DNA of 64,000 bases, from positions 5,357,694-5,421,693 of the forward strand of contig OY282378.1 of NCBI GenBank assembly GCA_958295835.1. Reading direction: 5' to 3'. Under the pieces are notes generated by a model. The model saw nothing but the letters and a program-made list of their open reading frames with translations, did not search any database and was not told the origin of the DNA. Origin of the DNA: an uncultured Gammaproteobacteria bacterium (GTDB lineage Bacteria > Pseudomonadota > Gammaproteobacteria > HK1). Each line of letters begins with the position of its first letter. Position 1 is the stretch's first letter. Of this stretch, positions 39,920 through 47,842 are shown in pieces. The position numbers and the translations under genes were made by a program.

Positions 39920-40625
39920 GACGCAGTCCACGTCGACCGAGGTCGATGCCTTCCTGCGCAACGTGGCGGCGGTCACGCCGGCCGGGCGGACGAAGACCCG
40001 GGGACGCCTGCTGTTCGCGATGGACGCGACTGCCAGCCGCGAGCCGGCCTGGGACCGCGCGTGCCGGATCCAGGGCGAGATGTTCACCGAGGCGGCGCGG
40101 GCCGGCGGGCTGTCGGTGCAGCTCTGCCATTACGGCGGGTTCAACGGCTTCGAAGCGACGCCCTGGCTCATGAGCTCGGATTCGCTCTTGCGCCACATGA
40201 GCGCGGTGCGTTGCGCCGCGGGCATCACCCAGATCGAGCGCGTGCTGCGCCACGCGAAGACCGAGGCCGAGCGCACCCGGGTGAATGCGGTGGTCTTCGT
40301 CGGTGACTGCGTCGAGGAGGGCGTCGATCGGCTGTGCGCGGCGGCCGGCCCCCTGCGCCTGCTGGCCGTCCCGATGTTCGTGTTCCAGGAAGGCCACGAC
40401 CCCGTGGCCGAACGCGCCTTCCGGGAAATCGCCACCCTGACCGGGGGGGCGTACTGCCGCTTCGATGCGTCGAGCGCGGCGGAGCTGCGCGACCTGCTGC
40501 GCGCGGTGGCGGTCTACGCGGCGGGAGGCCGCGAGGCGCTGGAGGATCTCGGCCGGCGCGAAGGCGGCACGATCAAGCGTCTCACGCACTCGCTCGGCCG
40601 GTCCGGACAGGCCGGGCGCAGATAG
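39894..40625 (+). CDS. VWA-domain-like conserved protein
   Basis: This 243-residue protein starts MTGDRNKLPTQSTSTEVDAF. The core resembles a von Willebrand A fold: RLLFAMDATASREPAWDRAC with a DxTxS-type metal site, a central strand NAVVFVGDCVEEGVDRLCAA, and AVPMFVFQEGHDPVAERAFREIA with TGGAYCRFDASS. Such proteins are found next to membrane DnaJ genes in proteobacteria. It lies 6 bp from the DnaJ-like gene, so the two are an operon. No catalytic activity is expected. It probably acts as a metal-dependent adaptor. Confidence 0.7.
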   Translation: MTGDRNKLPTQSTSTEVDAFLRNVAAVTPAGRTKTRGRLLFAMDATASREPAWDRACRIQGEMFTEAARAGGLSVQLCHYGGFNGFEATPWLMSSDSLLRHMSAVRCAAGITQIERVLRHAKTEAERTRVNAVVFVGDCVEEGVDRLCAAAGPLRLLAVPMFVFQEGHDPVAERAFREIATLTGGAYCRFDASSAAELRDLLRAVAVYAAGGREALEDLGRREGGTIKRLTHSLGRSGQAGRR

Positions 40626-40631
40626 CCGGAC

Positions 40632-41351
40632 ATGCACCCGATCCTGCTGCTCGCCGCCCTGGTCGCGGTGCTGTTCTTCATAAGCTGGTACAAGCGCGTC
40701 CCCAAGTCGAAGCAGAAGCGGGTCCGCAACCGCGCGCTGCTGATCGGGGGCGGGATCGTCCTGTTCTTCGCGCTGATCACCGGCAAGCTGCATCCCCTGT
40801 TCGCCGGTCTGGCCGCCCTGGTGCCGCTGGCGTACCGCGCGGTCGGGCTGTTCCAGACCTTCAACACCATCAGGGGGTTCACCAGCCGCATGAAGGCCGG
40901 CGCCTCCCCGGGCCCCACCCCGGGCCAGACTTCGGAGGTCGAGACCGCGTTCCTGAGCATGCGGCTCGACCACGACACCGGAGAGATGGACGGCGCCGTG
41001 CTCCGGGGCAGGTACGAGGGGCGCGCGCTCGGCTCGCTCGCCCTCGAAGACCTCCTCGCGCTGCTCGCCGAGTGCCGGTCGGACCGGCAATCCGCCGTGG
41101 TGCTCGAAGCGTATCTGGACCGCACCTGCGAGGGCTGGCGCGAGCGCGGCGAGCCGCCGTCCGGCGGGGCTTCCGGCGAGATGAGCGAGAACGAAGCGCG
41201 GGCGGTGCTGGGACTCGGGCCGGAGGCGACGCGGGAGGAGATCATCGAGGCCCACCGGCGCCTCATCCAGCGGCTCCACCCCGACCGCGGCGGCTCGGAC
41301 TACCTCGCAGCGAAGCTCAACGCGGCGAAGGATCTGCTGCTCGGCGGGTGA
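40632..41351 (+). CDS. Membrane-anchored DnaJ-domain protein
   Basis: This 239-residue protein has two N-terminal membrane helices (ILLLAALVAVLFFISWY and ALLIGGGIVLFFALITG, with a third hydrophobic stretch at LFAGLAALVPLAYRAVG). The C-terminal J domain is ENEARAVLGLGPEATREEII..HRRLIQRLHPDRGGSD, with the HPD motif essential for stimulating DnaK. The topology, J domain at the extreme C-terminus in the cytoplasm, resembles TIM14/DjlA-like co-chaperones. It follows the VWA gene after 6 bp. Confidence 0.85.
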   Translation: MHPILLLAALVAVLFFISWYKRVPKSKQKRVRNRALLIGGGIVLFFALITGKLHPLFAGLAALVPLAYRAVGLFQTFNTIRGFTSRMKAGASPGPTPGQTSEVETAFLSMRLDHDTGEMDGAVLRGRYEGRALGSLALEDLLALLAECRSDRQSAVVLEAYLDRTCEGWRERGEPPSGGASGEMSENEARAVLGLGPEATREEIIEAHRRLIQRLHPDRGGSDYLAAKLNAAKDLLLGG

Positions 41352-41463
41352 CGGCTCCTGCCCGCGGCGCTGTCCGGGAGGATTCGTCAGTCTTCGTATG
41401 GGATGTCCAAGCGGCGGTGCCGGACCCGCCTGGCCCGCCGTACCACCGTCCGGGGAGCGCCCG

Positions 41464-42174
41464 TCAGCCGTCGAAGGCGACGATCACCCGACGGTTCTGG
41501 CGGCCCTTCTTCTCGATCTTCGTCACCCGTACCGGCCCGATCTCGCCGGTGGAGGCCACGTGGGTGCCGCCGCAGGGCTGCAAGTCCACGCCTTCGATGT
41601 CGAGCAGCCGCACGCTTCCCCGGCCGCGCGGGGGCGCCACCGACATCGTCCGCACCAGCGAGGGGTTCGCATCGAGCTCGCCCTCGCTGACCCAGCGCGG
41701 ATTCACGGGGTGATCCTCGGCCACGAGCCGATTGAGCCGGGTGGTGAGGTCCTGCTTGTCGAGCGTGCTCTCGGGGAGGTCGAAGTCGAGCCGGCCACTC
41801 CCGTCCCGGATGGACCCGCCGGTCACCGGCGCCGGAATGAGCGAGCACAGGAGGTGCAGGCAGGTATGTATCCGCATCAGGCGATGCCGGCGGTCCCAAT
41901 CGATGCGGGCGGTGACCCCGGAGCCGGCGAGGGCGGGATCGGCCGATGCTTCCGGGACGTGGACGATCTCGTCCGGGGCCGTGCCCTTGCGGGTGTCGAT
42001 GATCCGGATGGCCGTCCCGTCGTGGAGAACCAGCTCGCCGTTGTCGCCCGGTTGACCGCCTCCGAGCGGGTAGAAGACGGTGCGGTCGAGGCGTACCCCG
42101 GCCTCATCCACCGCGGTGACGCGGGCTTCGCAAGACCTTGCGTACGCATCCTGCCTGAACACTTCCTCGGTCAT
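41464..42174 (-). CDS. alaX: Alanyl-tRNA editing protein, AlaX type
   Basis: This 236-residue, free-standing editing-domain protein hydrolyses mischarged Ser- or Gly-tRNA(Ala). The zinc and catalytic elements are visible: RIHTCLHLL (HxxxH) and DLQPCGGTHVAST (CxxxH). The N-terminal part has TVFYPLGGGQPGDNG, as in the alanyl-tRNA synthetase C-terminal editing half. Length matches the AlaX-M class. It converges with the DnaJ-like gene. Confidence 0.88.
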   Translation of the reverse strand: MTEEVFRQDAYARSCEARVTAVDEAGVRLDRTVFYPLGGGQPGDNGELVLHDGTAIRIIDTRKGTAPDEIVHVPEASADPALAGSGVTARIDWDRRHRLMRIHTCLHLLCSLIPAPVTGGSIRDGSGRLDFDLPESTLDKQDLTTRLNRLVAEDHPVNPRWVSEGELDANPSLVRTMSVAPPRGRGSVRLLDIEGVDLQPCGGTHVASTGEIGPVRVTKIEKKGRQNRRVIVAFDG

Positions 42175-42511
42175 CGGTATCGCTCCGTTTCGATGCCGGT
42201 GCGCCTTACACGCTCGACCCGGAGCCGCGGCGGCTCCGGGCCACTGGAGCCCGTCCGGCGCCGCCTGCGATTCGGCTCATCGGCGCCCATACGTCGAGTA
42301 TACGCGCCCGGCTGGAAGCGCCGGCGGGAGAGGCGGCGGGGGCGGCTCGACCCGCCCCCTTCCAACGGCGGGTGGCCGGCCTGCCGTCGATGTTCTCCGA
42401 GGGGGCATATCGAGGAGAAACCGCCCCCTGCCACCGGCGGGGACCGCGGGGCGGCCCGCGGGAGGATCTTCGAACGAATGTCTCCGTCGCCGGGGAAGCC
42501 CGCACGACGGA
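42175..42511. other. Intergenic; no gene seen
   Basis: About 340 bp of GC-rich sequence between alaX and the YdcH gene, both on the minus strand. I see no coding frame with recognisable content and no clear terminator. Confidence 0.4.
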
Positions 42512-42736
42512 TCAGGCGTGCTCTCGCCGGTACCGCTCGATCATCGCCGCCATCTTGTCCTTGGCGAGGAGCTTTTCCTTCTTCATCGTACCGAGGCTGA
42601 GGTCGTCGAGCGGCAATACGCCGATCTCGGCATCGCGGACTTTTGCCTTGAGTGTGTTGTGCTGCTTGTAGAGAATCTGGAACTGCTCGTTGTCGTTGAG
42701 GAGCACCTCAACGATGTCCTGGTCGTACTCGAACAT
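42512..42736 (-). CDS. YdcH/DUF465 family small protein
   Basis: This 74-residue helical protein (MFEYDQDIVEVLLNDNEQFQ...) has the DUF465 features: an N-terminal helix, HNTLKAKVRDAE, and the highly conserved LKKEKLLAKDKMAAMI-like end (here MKKEKLLAKDKMAAMIERYR). Function is unknown in the family. Upstream, GGAGGTTCA at about 42737-42745 is a strong ribosome binding site. Confidence 0.85.
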   Translation of the reverse strand: MFEYDQDIVEVLLNDNEQFQILYKQHNTLKAKVRDAEIGVLPLDDLSLGTMKKEKLLAKDKMAAMIERYRREHA

Positions 42737-42841
42737 TGAACCTCCCGGGCGCGATGGTTGAGGAACTTGGTGGAACCTCCTCCCCGAGCACCTGTTCCCA
42801 CGGGTGCCCAGCGGATACCGTAGCCTATCTCCGCCCCTCTC

Positions 42842-43876
42842 TCAACGATGCGGCCGAGACCTGTCAGGAGCACGTAGTCTGTCCGGTGTAGTCGATGGGG
42901 TCCACCTCACCCTGACTTCGCCGGACCCGCAGCGAACGACGCCCGAGGGACGTTCGACGAGCAGCGCGCCGTCGTTGTCGATTCCGTGCGCCATCCCCTC
43001 GATCGGCGCTCCCCCCGACAGCACGCGCACGGGCCGGCCACGCAGCGCGTCGCGCTCGCGCCACCGGGCTGCGAAGGGTTCAAGACCGTGGTCCCGATAC
43101 TGCTCGCACGCATCGAGAAGTGCGTTGGCGGTCCGGGCGGCCAGTCCGCTTCGCGCAGGAATCCGGCCGAATGCCCGTGCGAAATCGGTCCATGGCTGAT
43201 CGATTCGGCCGGAATCCGCCGGCGCGAGATCGAGATTGAAACCGACCCCGATCACGCACGTGGCCGACCTCGGCCGGGAGTGGTTCGCCTCGACAAGGAT
43301 GCCCGCGAGCTTGCGGTCGTCGACGACCAGGTCGTTGGGCCATTTGAGCATCACGTGTCCGAACCCGCCGGCCGCAAGCGTCTCGACGAGCGCAACCCCG
43401 GCGGCAAGCGAGAGGCCGCTGAGTGCGTTCGATCGCGTGGTGAAGCACCAGGAGACGGACAGCACGAGGCTCTGTCCCAGGCCCGAGATCCAGCGCCGCC
43501 CCTGGCGGCCCCTTCCAGCGGTCTGGATCTCCGCGGTACAGAGCTCCGGCGTGGAGGCTCCGGCGCGGAGGCGCCCCGCGAGGACCGAACTGGTGGAATC
43601 GACCGCGAAACGCACGTGGACCGCCTCGGGCCGCAAACGCGGTATGGCGCGCCGGATCCGCCCGGCATCGAGCAGATCGACCGGCCGCGTCAGGGCCACC
43701 GTTTCCCGGCTGGTAGTCAGCGCGACTCCGAGCCGAGGGAGCCGTTCGAGGGTCGCGTCAAGGATTGCGTGGCTGATACCGCACTCGCGGGCGAGCGCGC
43801 CGCGGTCGCGGGTGCGGCCATCGGCCAGAGCCCGAACGACAAGGGCAGCCGGCTCGGAAACGGCCGGAGCGTTCAC
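42842..43876 (-). CDS. birA: Biotin-[acetyl-CoA-carboxylase] ligase / biotin operon repressor
   Basis: This 344-residue BirA starts at a GTG (43876) overlapping the upstream stop as GTGA. The N-terminal winged-helix part is VVRALADGRTRDRGALAREC, so it is the repressor-ligase form. The ligase core has the biotinyl-AMP loop QTAGRGRQGRRWISG, then LKWPNDLVVDDRKLAGILVE and CVIGVGFNLDLAP. The C-terminal SH3-like part includes GRPVRVLSGGAPIEGMAHGI. It attaches biotin to the carboxyl carrier protein and probably represses biotin synthesis genes. Confidence 0.9.
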   Translation of the reverse strand: MNAPAVSEPAALVVRALADGRTRDRGALARECGISHAILDATLERLPRLGVALTTSRETVALTRPVDLLDAGRIRRAIPRLRPEAVHVRFAVDSTSSVLAGRLRAGASTPELCTAEIQTAGRGRQGRRWISGLGQSLVLSVSWCFTTRSNALSGLSLAAGVALVETLAAGGFGHVMLKWPNDLVVDDRKLAGILVEANHSRPRSATCVIGVGFNLDLAPADSGRIDQPWTDFARAFGRIPARSGLAARTANALLDACEQYRDHGLEPFAARWRERDALRGRPVRVLSGGAPIEGMAHGIDNDGALLVERPSGVVRCGSGEVRVRWTPSTTPDRLRAPDRSRPHR

Positions 43877-44640
43877 GGTTCGAGGCGTCCGAGTATCGCC
43901 TCGCCCGGCGCGAGCCAGCGGGCCGCCGGATGTTGCCGTGTCCGTTCGATGAACCGGGCGACGAACGTCCAGGTCGACTCCTCGTGCACGGCGTGGTGGG
44001 TCAGGAGCCCGGTGGGCTCGACCGGGTCCACCGATCGCCGCCTCCGTGCTGCGAGATGAGCGACGACCTCGGCGATAGCCCGGTCGCGCCCGACAAACCC
44101 TCGCCCGCCGCGCCAGTCCACCACATCGACGTGGCAGTTCGTCTGCCCGAGACCCGGCGCCGGCTTGGCCGCGGGGCGGGGGCCGAACGTCGACAGGCCG
44201 CGGAACCCCACGGGCGCCAGGGCCGGAATCAGGGCGGGATCGATCCGGTTCCAGGGAGGGACGAGCACCGGCAGGGTCCAGCCGCGGGCAAGCCCGCGCA
44301 ACGTCTCGCGGCCCCGCGACAGCTCCGCCATGACCACTCCGGCCGCGCGGCGGCGCCCGAGCTCCGATTTCTTCTCGCCGTCCGCCGCATGGTTGCGATG
44401 CGCCCATCCGTGCTGCAGCACCTCGACGCGCGCGGACTCGATCCACATCGCGAGGGCCCCGGACGCCAGGGCCGGGATCACCGCGAGCCCCACCGTCACT
44501 GTGTGCTCGTGCGCGATGCCCGCGAGCCGGTCGAGGGCCGGACCCGGCTCCGCGGCATCATCGTCCCGCCACCACATCGAGGCGACCCGGCCTTCGCCGC
44601 GCCACGCATCGAGCTCATTGGAAAGATCGGACCAGTGCAT
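43873..44640 (-). CDS. Polysaccharide deacetylase-like protein
   Basis: This 255-residue protein begins MHWSDLSNELDAWRGEGRVA. The NodB-like features are ASMWWRDDDAAEPGPALDRL (catalytic Asp pair) and EVLQHGWAHRNHA (HxxxH metal site). LPVLVPPWNRIDPALIPAL and TGLLTHHAVHEES are later barrel strands. Members of this group near polysaccharide genes remove acetyl groups from glycans. No signal peptide is seen, so it may be cytoplasmic. It is coupled to birA by a GTGA overlap, an arrangement that says little about substrate. Confidence 0.75.
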   Translation of the reverse strand: MHWSDLSNELDAWRGEGRVASMWWRDDDAAEPGPALDRLAGIAHEHTVTVGLAVIPALASGALAMWIESARVEVLQHGWAHRNHAADGEKKSELGRRRAAGVVMAELSRGRETLRGLARGWTLPVLVPPWNRIDPALIPALAPVGFRGLSTFGPRPAAKPAPGLGQTNCHVDVVDWRGGRGFVGRDRAIAEVVAHLAARRRRSVDPVEPTGLLTHHAVHEESTWTFVARFIERTRQHPAARWLAPGEAILGRLEP

Positions 44641-44860
44641 TGGTTGGTCGAACCGACGGGCGGCGACCGCGTGAGCGGTCGCCGCTCACATGGTCGAGTT
44701 GTGTCCGCCGGAGGATTCAGGACGGCACCTCCCCGATATCGAATTGCCGCAGGAACCCCAAGCAACCATGGACCATCGGGCGCAGGTGGCTGATCCGGTC
44801 TATCCAGTGCTGACTGATCGCGCGTAGAATTCGGTCGCCCATGACGTAGGAGGCTACTCC

Positions 44861-45373
44861 ATGAGCGTCAGCGAGCAAACCCGGAACGAGGTATGGCAAG
44901 GCTTCCTGGATGCCGCGCGGTTGGGGCGATACTACGCCACGCTCTCCAACCGGCACCGGCGCAACCACCAGCGACTTCGGTTCGCGTTGCTGGTTGCGGC
45001 GGCTGGAGGCATCTCCGCCTTCCTGAATCTGCTTCCCGAAGATTTTCGGTGGGTTACGGAAATTGCCAGCGCTCTGATAGCGGTGCTCGTAATTTGGGAT
45101 CTGGTGTCGGATGACGCGAAGAAGGCCGCCATCCTGCATACGATCAGCGTCGAATGTGGCGATTTGGAGAATCAGTGGCGTGATTTGTGGAGCGCTGTCG
45201 ACCAGGAAGACTCGAACGACGCCGAGATACGGAACCGGATCCGAAAGCTCGCGGACAGGACGCTGAGGGTGACTGGGCGGGCTGGCGATTCCGATATTCG
45301 GGAAGACCCGCGGTTGAACAGGAAAAGCGCGGAGATTGCGTACAAGGTGATGACCGATCGATATGCATCCTGA
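44861..45373 (+). CDS. Two-TM SLATT-like membrane protein
   Basis: This 170-residue protein has a short N-terminal helix (NEVWQGFLDAARLGRYYATL), two membrane helices (about 41-58, FALLVAAAGGISAFLNLL, and 67-82, EIASALIAVLVIWDLV), and a long cytoplasmic helical tail. This is the layout of SLATT/S-2TM pore-forming effectors of nucleotide-signalling and abortive-infection systems. No nucleotidyltransferase or sensor gene is next to it. The ribosome binding site TAGGAGG (about 44847-44853) is strong. The stop codon is part of the next gene's ribosome binding site, so the two are coupled. Confidence 0.55.
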   Translation: MSVSEQTRNEVWQGFLDAARLGRYYATLSNRHRRNHQRLRFALLVAAAGGISAFLNLLPEDFRWVTEIASALIAVLVIWDLVSDDAKKAAILHTISVECGDLENQWRDLWSAVDQEDSNDAEIRNRIRKLADRTLRVTGRAGDSDIREDPRLNRKSAEIAYKVMTDRYAS

Positions 45374-45384
45374 AGGAGATCGCA

Positions 45385-45492
45385 ATGCCAAGAAGGGGTT
45401 CTGCCGGTCGCCCACCGAGACCACCCAATCCGCCACCTCCTCCACCTCCACCTCCCCCACGTCCGGCGCCGTCTCCGCCGAAACCGAAGTAA
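45385..45492 (+). CDS. 35-residue polyproline mini-protein
   Basis: A small gene starting at 45385 (MPRRGSAGRPPRPP...) with an uninterrupted run of ten prolines and a basic PKPK end. The AAGGAGA six bases before the ATG is an excellent ribosome binding site. It overlaps the stop of the upstream 2TM gene (TGAAGGAG). That is good evidence that it is translated with it. A ten-proline run would require elongation factor P and could stall ribosomes, so a regulatory or toxin-modulating role is possible. I know of no family. Confidence 0.6.
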   Translation: MPRRGSAGRPPRPPNPPPPPPPPPPRPAPSPPKPK

Positions 45493-45529
45493 GGACACAC
45501 GAAATCGTAATGCCCATGCCCGCCGCATT

Positions 45530-46705
45530 TCAGCGTCGGGACGAATCGGCAACGTCACGGGCGATTTCGATGATGGCATCGGCGCTCTTCGCGGCGCCGT
45601 CGAGCCGGATGCGTGCCCGGCCTGCGTCCGGTGCGGGTGCGGCGCGGATCGCTTCCAGCAGGGTCTCGGGGGTCAGGCGATCCTCCTCGACCACTTGTGC
45701 GAATCCCGCTTCGGCGAGGGTCCGGGCGCGGATCGACTGCTCGCGCTCGCCCCCGGCGGAGAACGGCACGAGCACCGCCGGCGCACCGGCGGCCAGGAGG
45801 TCGGTGACGGTGTTGTAGCCCGCTTGGGAGACGGAGACCCGCGCCCGCGAGAGAAGCGATCCGAAGTCCGCGCGGTTCGGCTCCACGACTGTGTTCGCCG
45901 CCGCGGCCCGGCGCCAGCCGGTGAAGATGTCTTCGCCGGCGTTCGGCCCGATGAGGATCCGCCATCGGAGGTCCGGATCCTGTCGCGCGGCGGCGAGGGC
46001 GGCGTCCACGAGGCGGTGCGCGACCACCCCGCCGCCGGCGGAGACGACGATCTCATCCTCCCCCATCCCGGGTGTCGCGGCCGGCTCCTTCCCTGCCGCG
46101 ACGTACCCCGTATACCGGATGCGCGTCCGGATCCGCTCCGTCTCGGGGAAGCTCGCATCGAGCGGGACGAAGGCGGGGTCACCGTGCACGAGCACCACGT
46201 CAAAGGATTCCAGTACACGGTTCGCCGCCGCCCGCGCCCTGGCCAGGCTCGATGGCGGCTGGAGCACGTCGCGGATGGAGCTGACTCGCCGGCACCCCGC
46301 GGCCCGGGCGCGCTCGACCAGCGGTTCCAGCTCGAAGCGCAGCAGCCGGCGGCCGAACGGCCAGGTCTCGGTGACGAGCACGTGCGGCGCGTGCTCCTCG
46401 AACGCGGCGAGCAGCAGATCCCGGCGCGTGGCCCGCCAGACGTCGTCGACCTCGCAACCGCCCGCATCCACCAGGGCGCGGTAGCCGGCATCCGCGACCC
46501 GGGCGGCGGGAAGCGCGACGACGCGCACCCGACCAGGCCAGCCGGGCGCGAGATCCGGGATCTCCGCCCCGCCGGTCACGTACACGACGTCCGCCCCTCT
46601 CCCGGCGAGGGCCAGCGCGATGGCTGCCACGCGGCGCTGGTGGCCGATCCCCATCAGGTGCTGGACCCAGAGCATCACCCTGGGCGCGGCGGCCGGGGCG
46701 GTCAC
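45530..46705 (-). CDS. MurG-like GT-B glycosyltransferase (family 28 type)
   Basis: This 391-residue protein begins MTAPAAAPRVMLWVQHLMGI. The N-terminal GT-B domain has the glycine-rich GIGHQRRVAAIALAL. The C-terminal donor-binding domain has DEIVVSAGGGVVAHRLVDAA, and VSQAGYNTVTDLLAAGAPAV with LVPFSAGGEREQSIRA, the GT28 sugar-nucleotide site. Members of this branch are annotated as predicted glycosyltransferases of the COG4671 type. Acceptor and pathway are unknown. It is followed on the same strand by the SLATT pair's opposite-strand end and preceded by the histidine phosphatase gene. Confidence 0.82.
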   Translation of the reverse strand: MTAPAAAPRVMLWVQHLMGIGHQRRVAAIALALAGRGADVVYVTGGAEIPDLAPGWPGRVRVVALPAARVADAGYRALVDAGGCEVDDVWRATRRDLLLAAFEEHAPHVLVTETWPFGRRLLRFELEPLVERARAAGCRRVSSIRDVLQPPSSLARARAAANRVLESFDVVLVHGDPAFVPLDASFPETERIRTRIRYTGYVAAGKEPAATPGMGEDEIVVSAGGGVVAHRLVDAALAAARQDPDLRWRILIGPNAGEDIFTGWRRAAAANTVVEPNRADFGSLLSRARVSVSQAGYNTVTDLLAAGAPAVLVPFSAGGEREQSIRARTLAEAGFAQVVEEDRLTPETLLEAIRAAPAPDAGRARIRLDGAAKSADAIIEIARDVADSSRR

Positions 46706-46735
46706 GGGAGGGCGGCCACGCGGCGTTCCCTGCCG

Positions 46736-47506
46736 CTATCCATCGCGTTCGAGCCGGATGTTCGGCTCGTCGAGGGTGAACGCCCCGGAGGTCGGGTCGA
46801 ATCGGAAACGGTGCGCGCGGGTCCAGTCGAGGCGCACCGGGGACTTGCCGATGAGATCCCATCCATGGGCGAGCCCCAGCAACGCCTTGATGACCCCCTT
46901 GTGGGTGATCGTGACCACGTGCGGCGACGAGCGGACAGCGCTCCGGGCCACGCCGCCCGCCGGGCGGCGATGGTTCCGCGCGGCGCCGGGCGGCGACCCG
47001 GCGGCGACGCTCCGGGCCCAGTCGAGGAGCCGGACCTGCACCTCGCGCGGACTCTCTCCGCCTGGCGGCCGGAAGTCCGGCCCCCTCGCCTCGTTGCGCG
47101 CGACCCCGCCGGGGTCCGCCGCGGCGAGCGCGGCGCGCGTCCCTCCCTCCCACTCGCCCCAGTCCATCTCCATGAGGCGGCGGTCGAGCACCGGCGCATC
47201 GAGCCCGAGCAGCGCCGCGGTCTCCACCGCGCGGGCGAGCGGGCTCGAATGCACCCGGTACGCTCCGAACCGCTCCGGGAGACGGCGCCGGGCCAATGCT
47301 CGGCGCCCGTCCTCGCTCAGCGGCACGTCTACATGGCCCTGGATGCGCCCCGCCGCGTTCCACGCCGTCGGCGCATGGCGGATGGCCACCACGTCGATCG
47401 GCCCAGACGGTTCGGGCGGTTCGGGCGGTTCGGGCGATCGGGGGACCGCCGCTCGGGATGCGCGAACGGCATTCACTCCTGTTCCGCGGGCGGGCGGCAT
47501 GGACAT
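46736..47506 (-). CDS. Histidine phosphatase family protein (phosphoglycerate mutase-like)
   Basis: The probable start is one of two ATGs at 47506 or 47500 (MSMPPARGTG). The open frame continues upstream into an IS3 scrap. The catalytic motif VVAIRHAPTAWN gives the phospho-histidine. Other parts are FGAYRVHSSPLARAVETAALL, MEMDWGEWEGGTRAAL (proton donor Glu) and HVVTITHKGVIKALLGLA (second His). A 9-bp repeat encodes EPPEPPEP before the catalytic domain. The family acts on small phosphorylated metabolites such as alpha-ribazole phosphate, but the substrate here is unknown. It lies about 30 bp upstream of the glycosyltransferase gene. Confidence 0.82.
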   Translation of the reverse strand: MSMPPARGTGVNAVRASRAAVPRSPEPPEPPEPSGPIDVVAIRHAPTAWNAAGRIQGHVDVPLSEDGRRALARRRLPERFGAYRVHSSPLARAVETAALLGLDAPVLDRRLMEMDWGEWEGGTRAALAAADPGGVARNEARGPDFRPPGGESPREVQVRLLDWARSVAAGSPPGAARNHRRPAGGVARSAVRSSPHVVTITHKGVIKALLGLAHGWDLIGKSPVRLDWTRAHRFRFDPTSGAFTLDEPNIRLERDG

Positions 47507-47623
47507 CGTTCTCGAATCCCGGACAAGGCGTCGAAGATGTTCGGGATCTCCCGGCTCCGGGCCGTGAACCGCCCCGGGTTTCCCGGAGACTACGCTTGTC
47601 GAGTCTTCGGGAGGAGAGGGCAG

Positions 47624-47779
47624 ATGAACCCATCGACAAGATACTCCCCGGAAGTCCGGGACCGAGCAGTGCGCCTGATGCTGGAGCACCAGGGTGAACA
47701 TGACTCGCAGTGGTCGGCGATCACCTCGGTGGCGTCGAAGACGATGCGGCCGGCCGAGAGCCCGCCGTGCCCAGGTTGA
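47624..47779 (+). pseudogene. IS3-family OrfA transposase scrap
   Basis: The 5' end of an IS3-type OrfA helix-turn-helix protein reads MNPSTRYSPEVRDRAVRLML and then EHQGEHDSQWSAITSVASK. The sequence then diverges (TMRPAESPPCPG) and stops. OrfB and both ends are absent, so it is a relic. Confidence 0.8.
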
Positions 47780-47842
47780 GGGAGCGCATCCCGGTGACGC
47801 CGAACGGCGGGCGGCCTTGCCCGCGTCCCCGGGACGCGCCGT

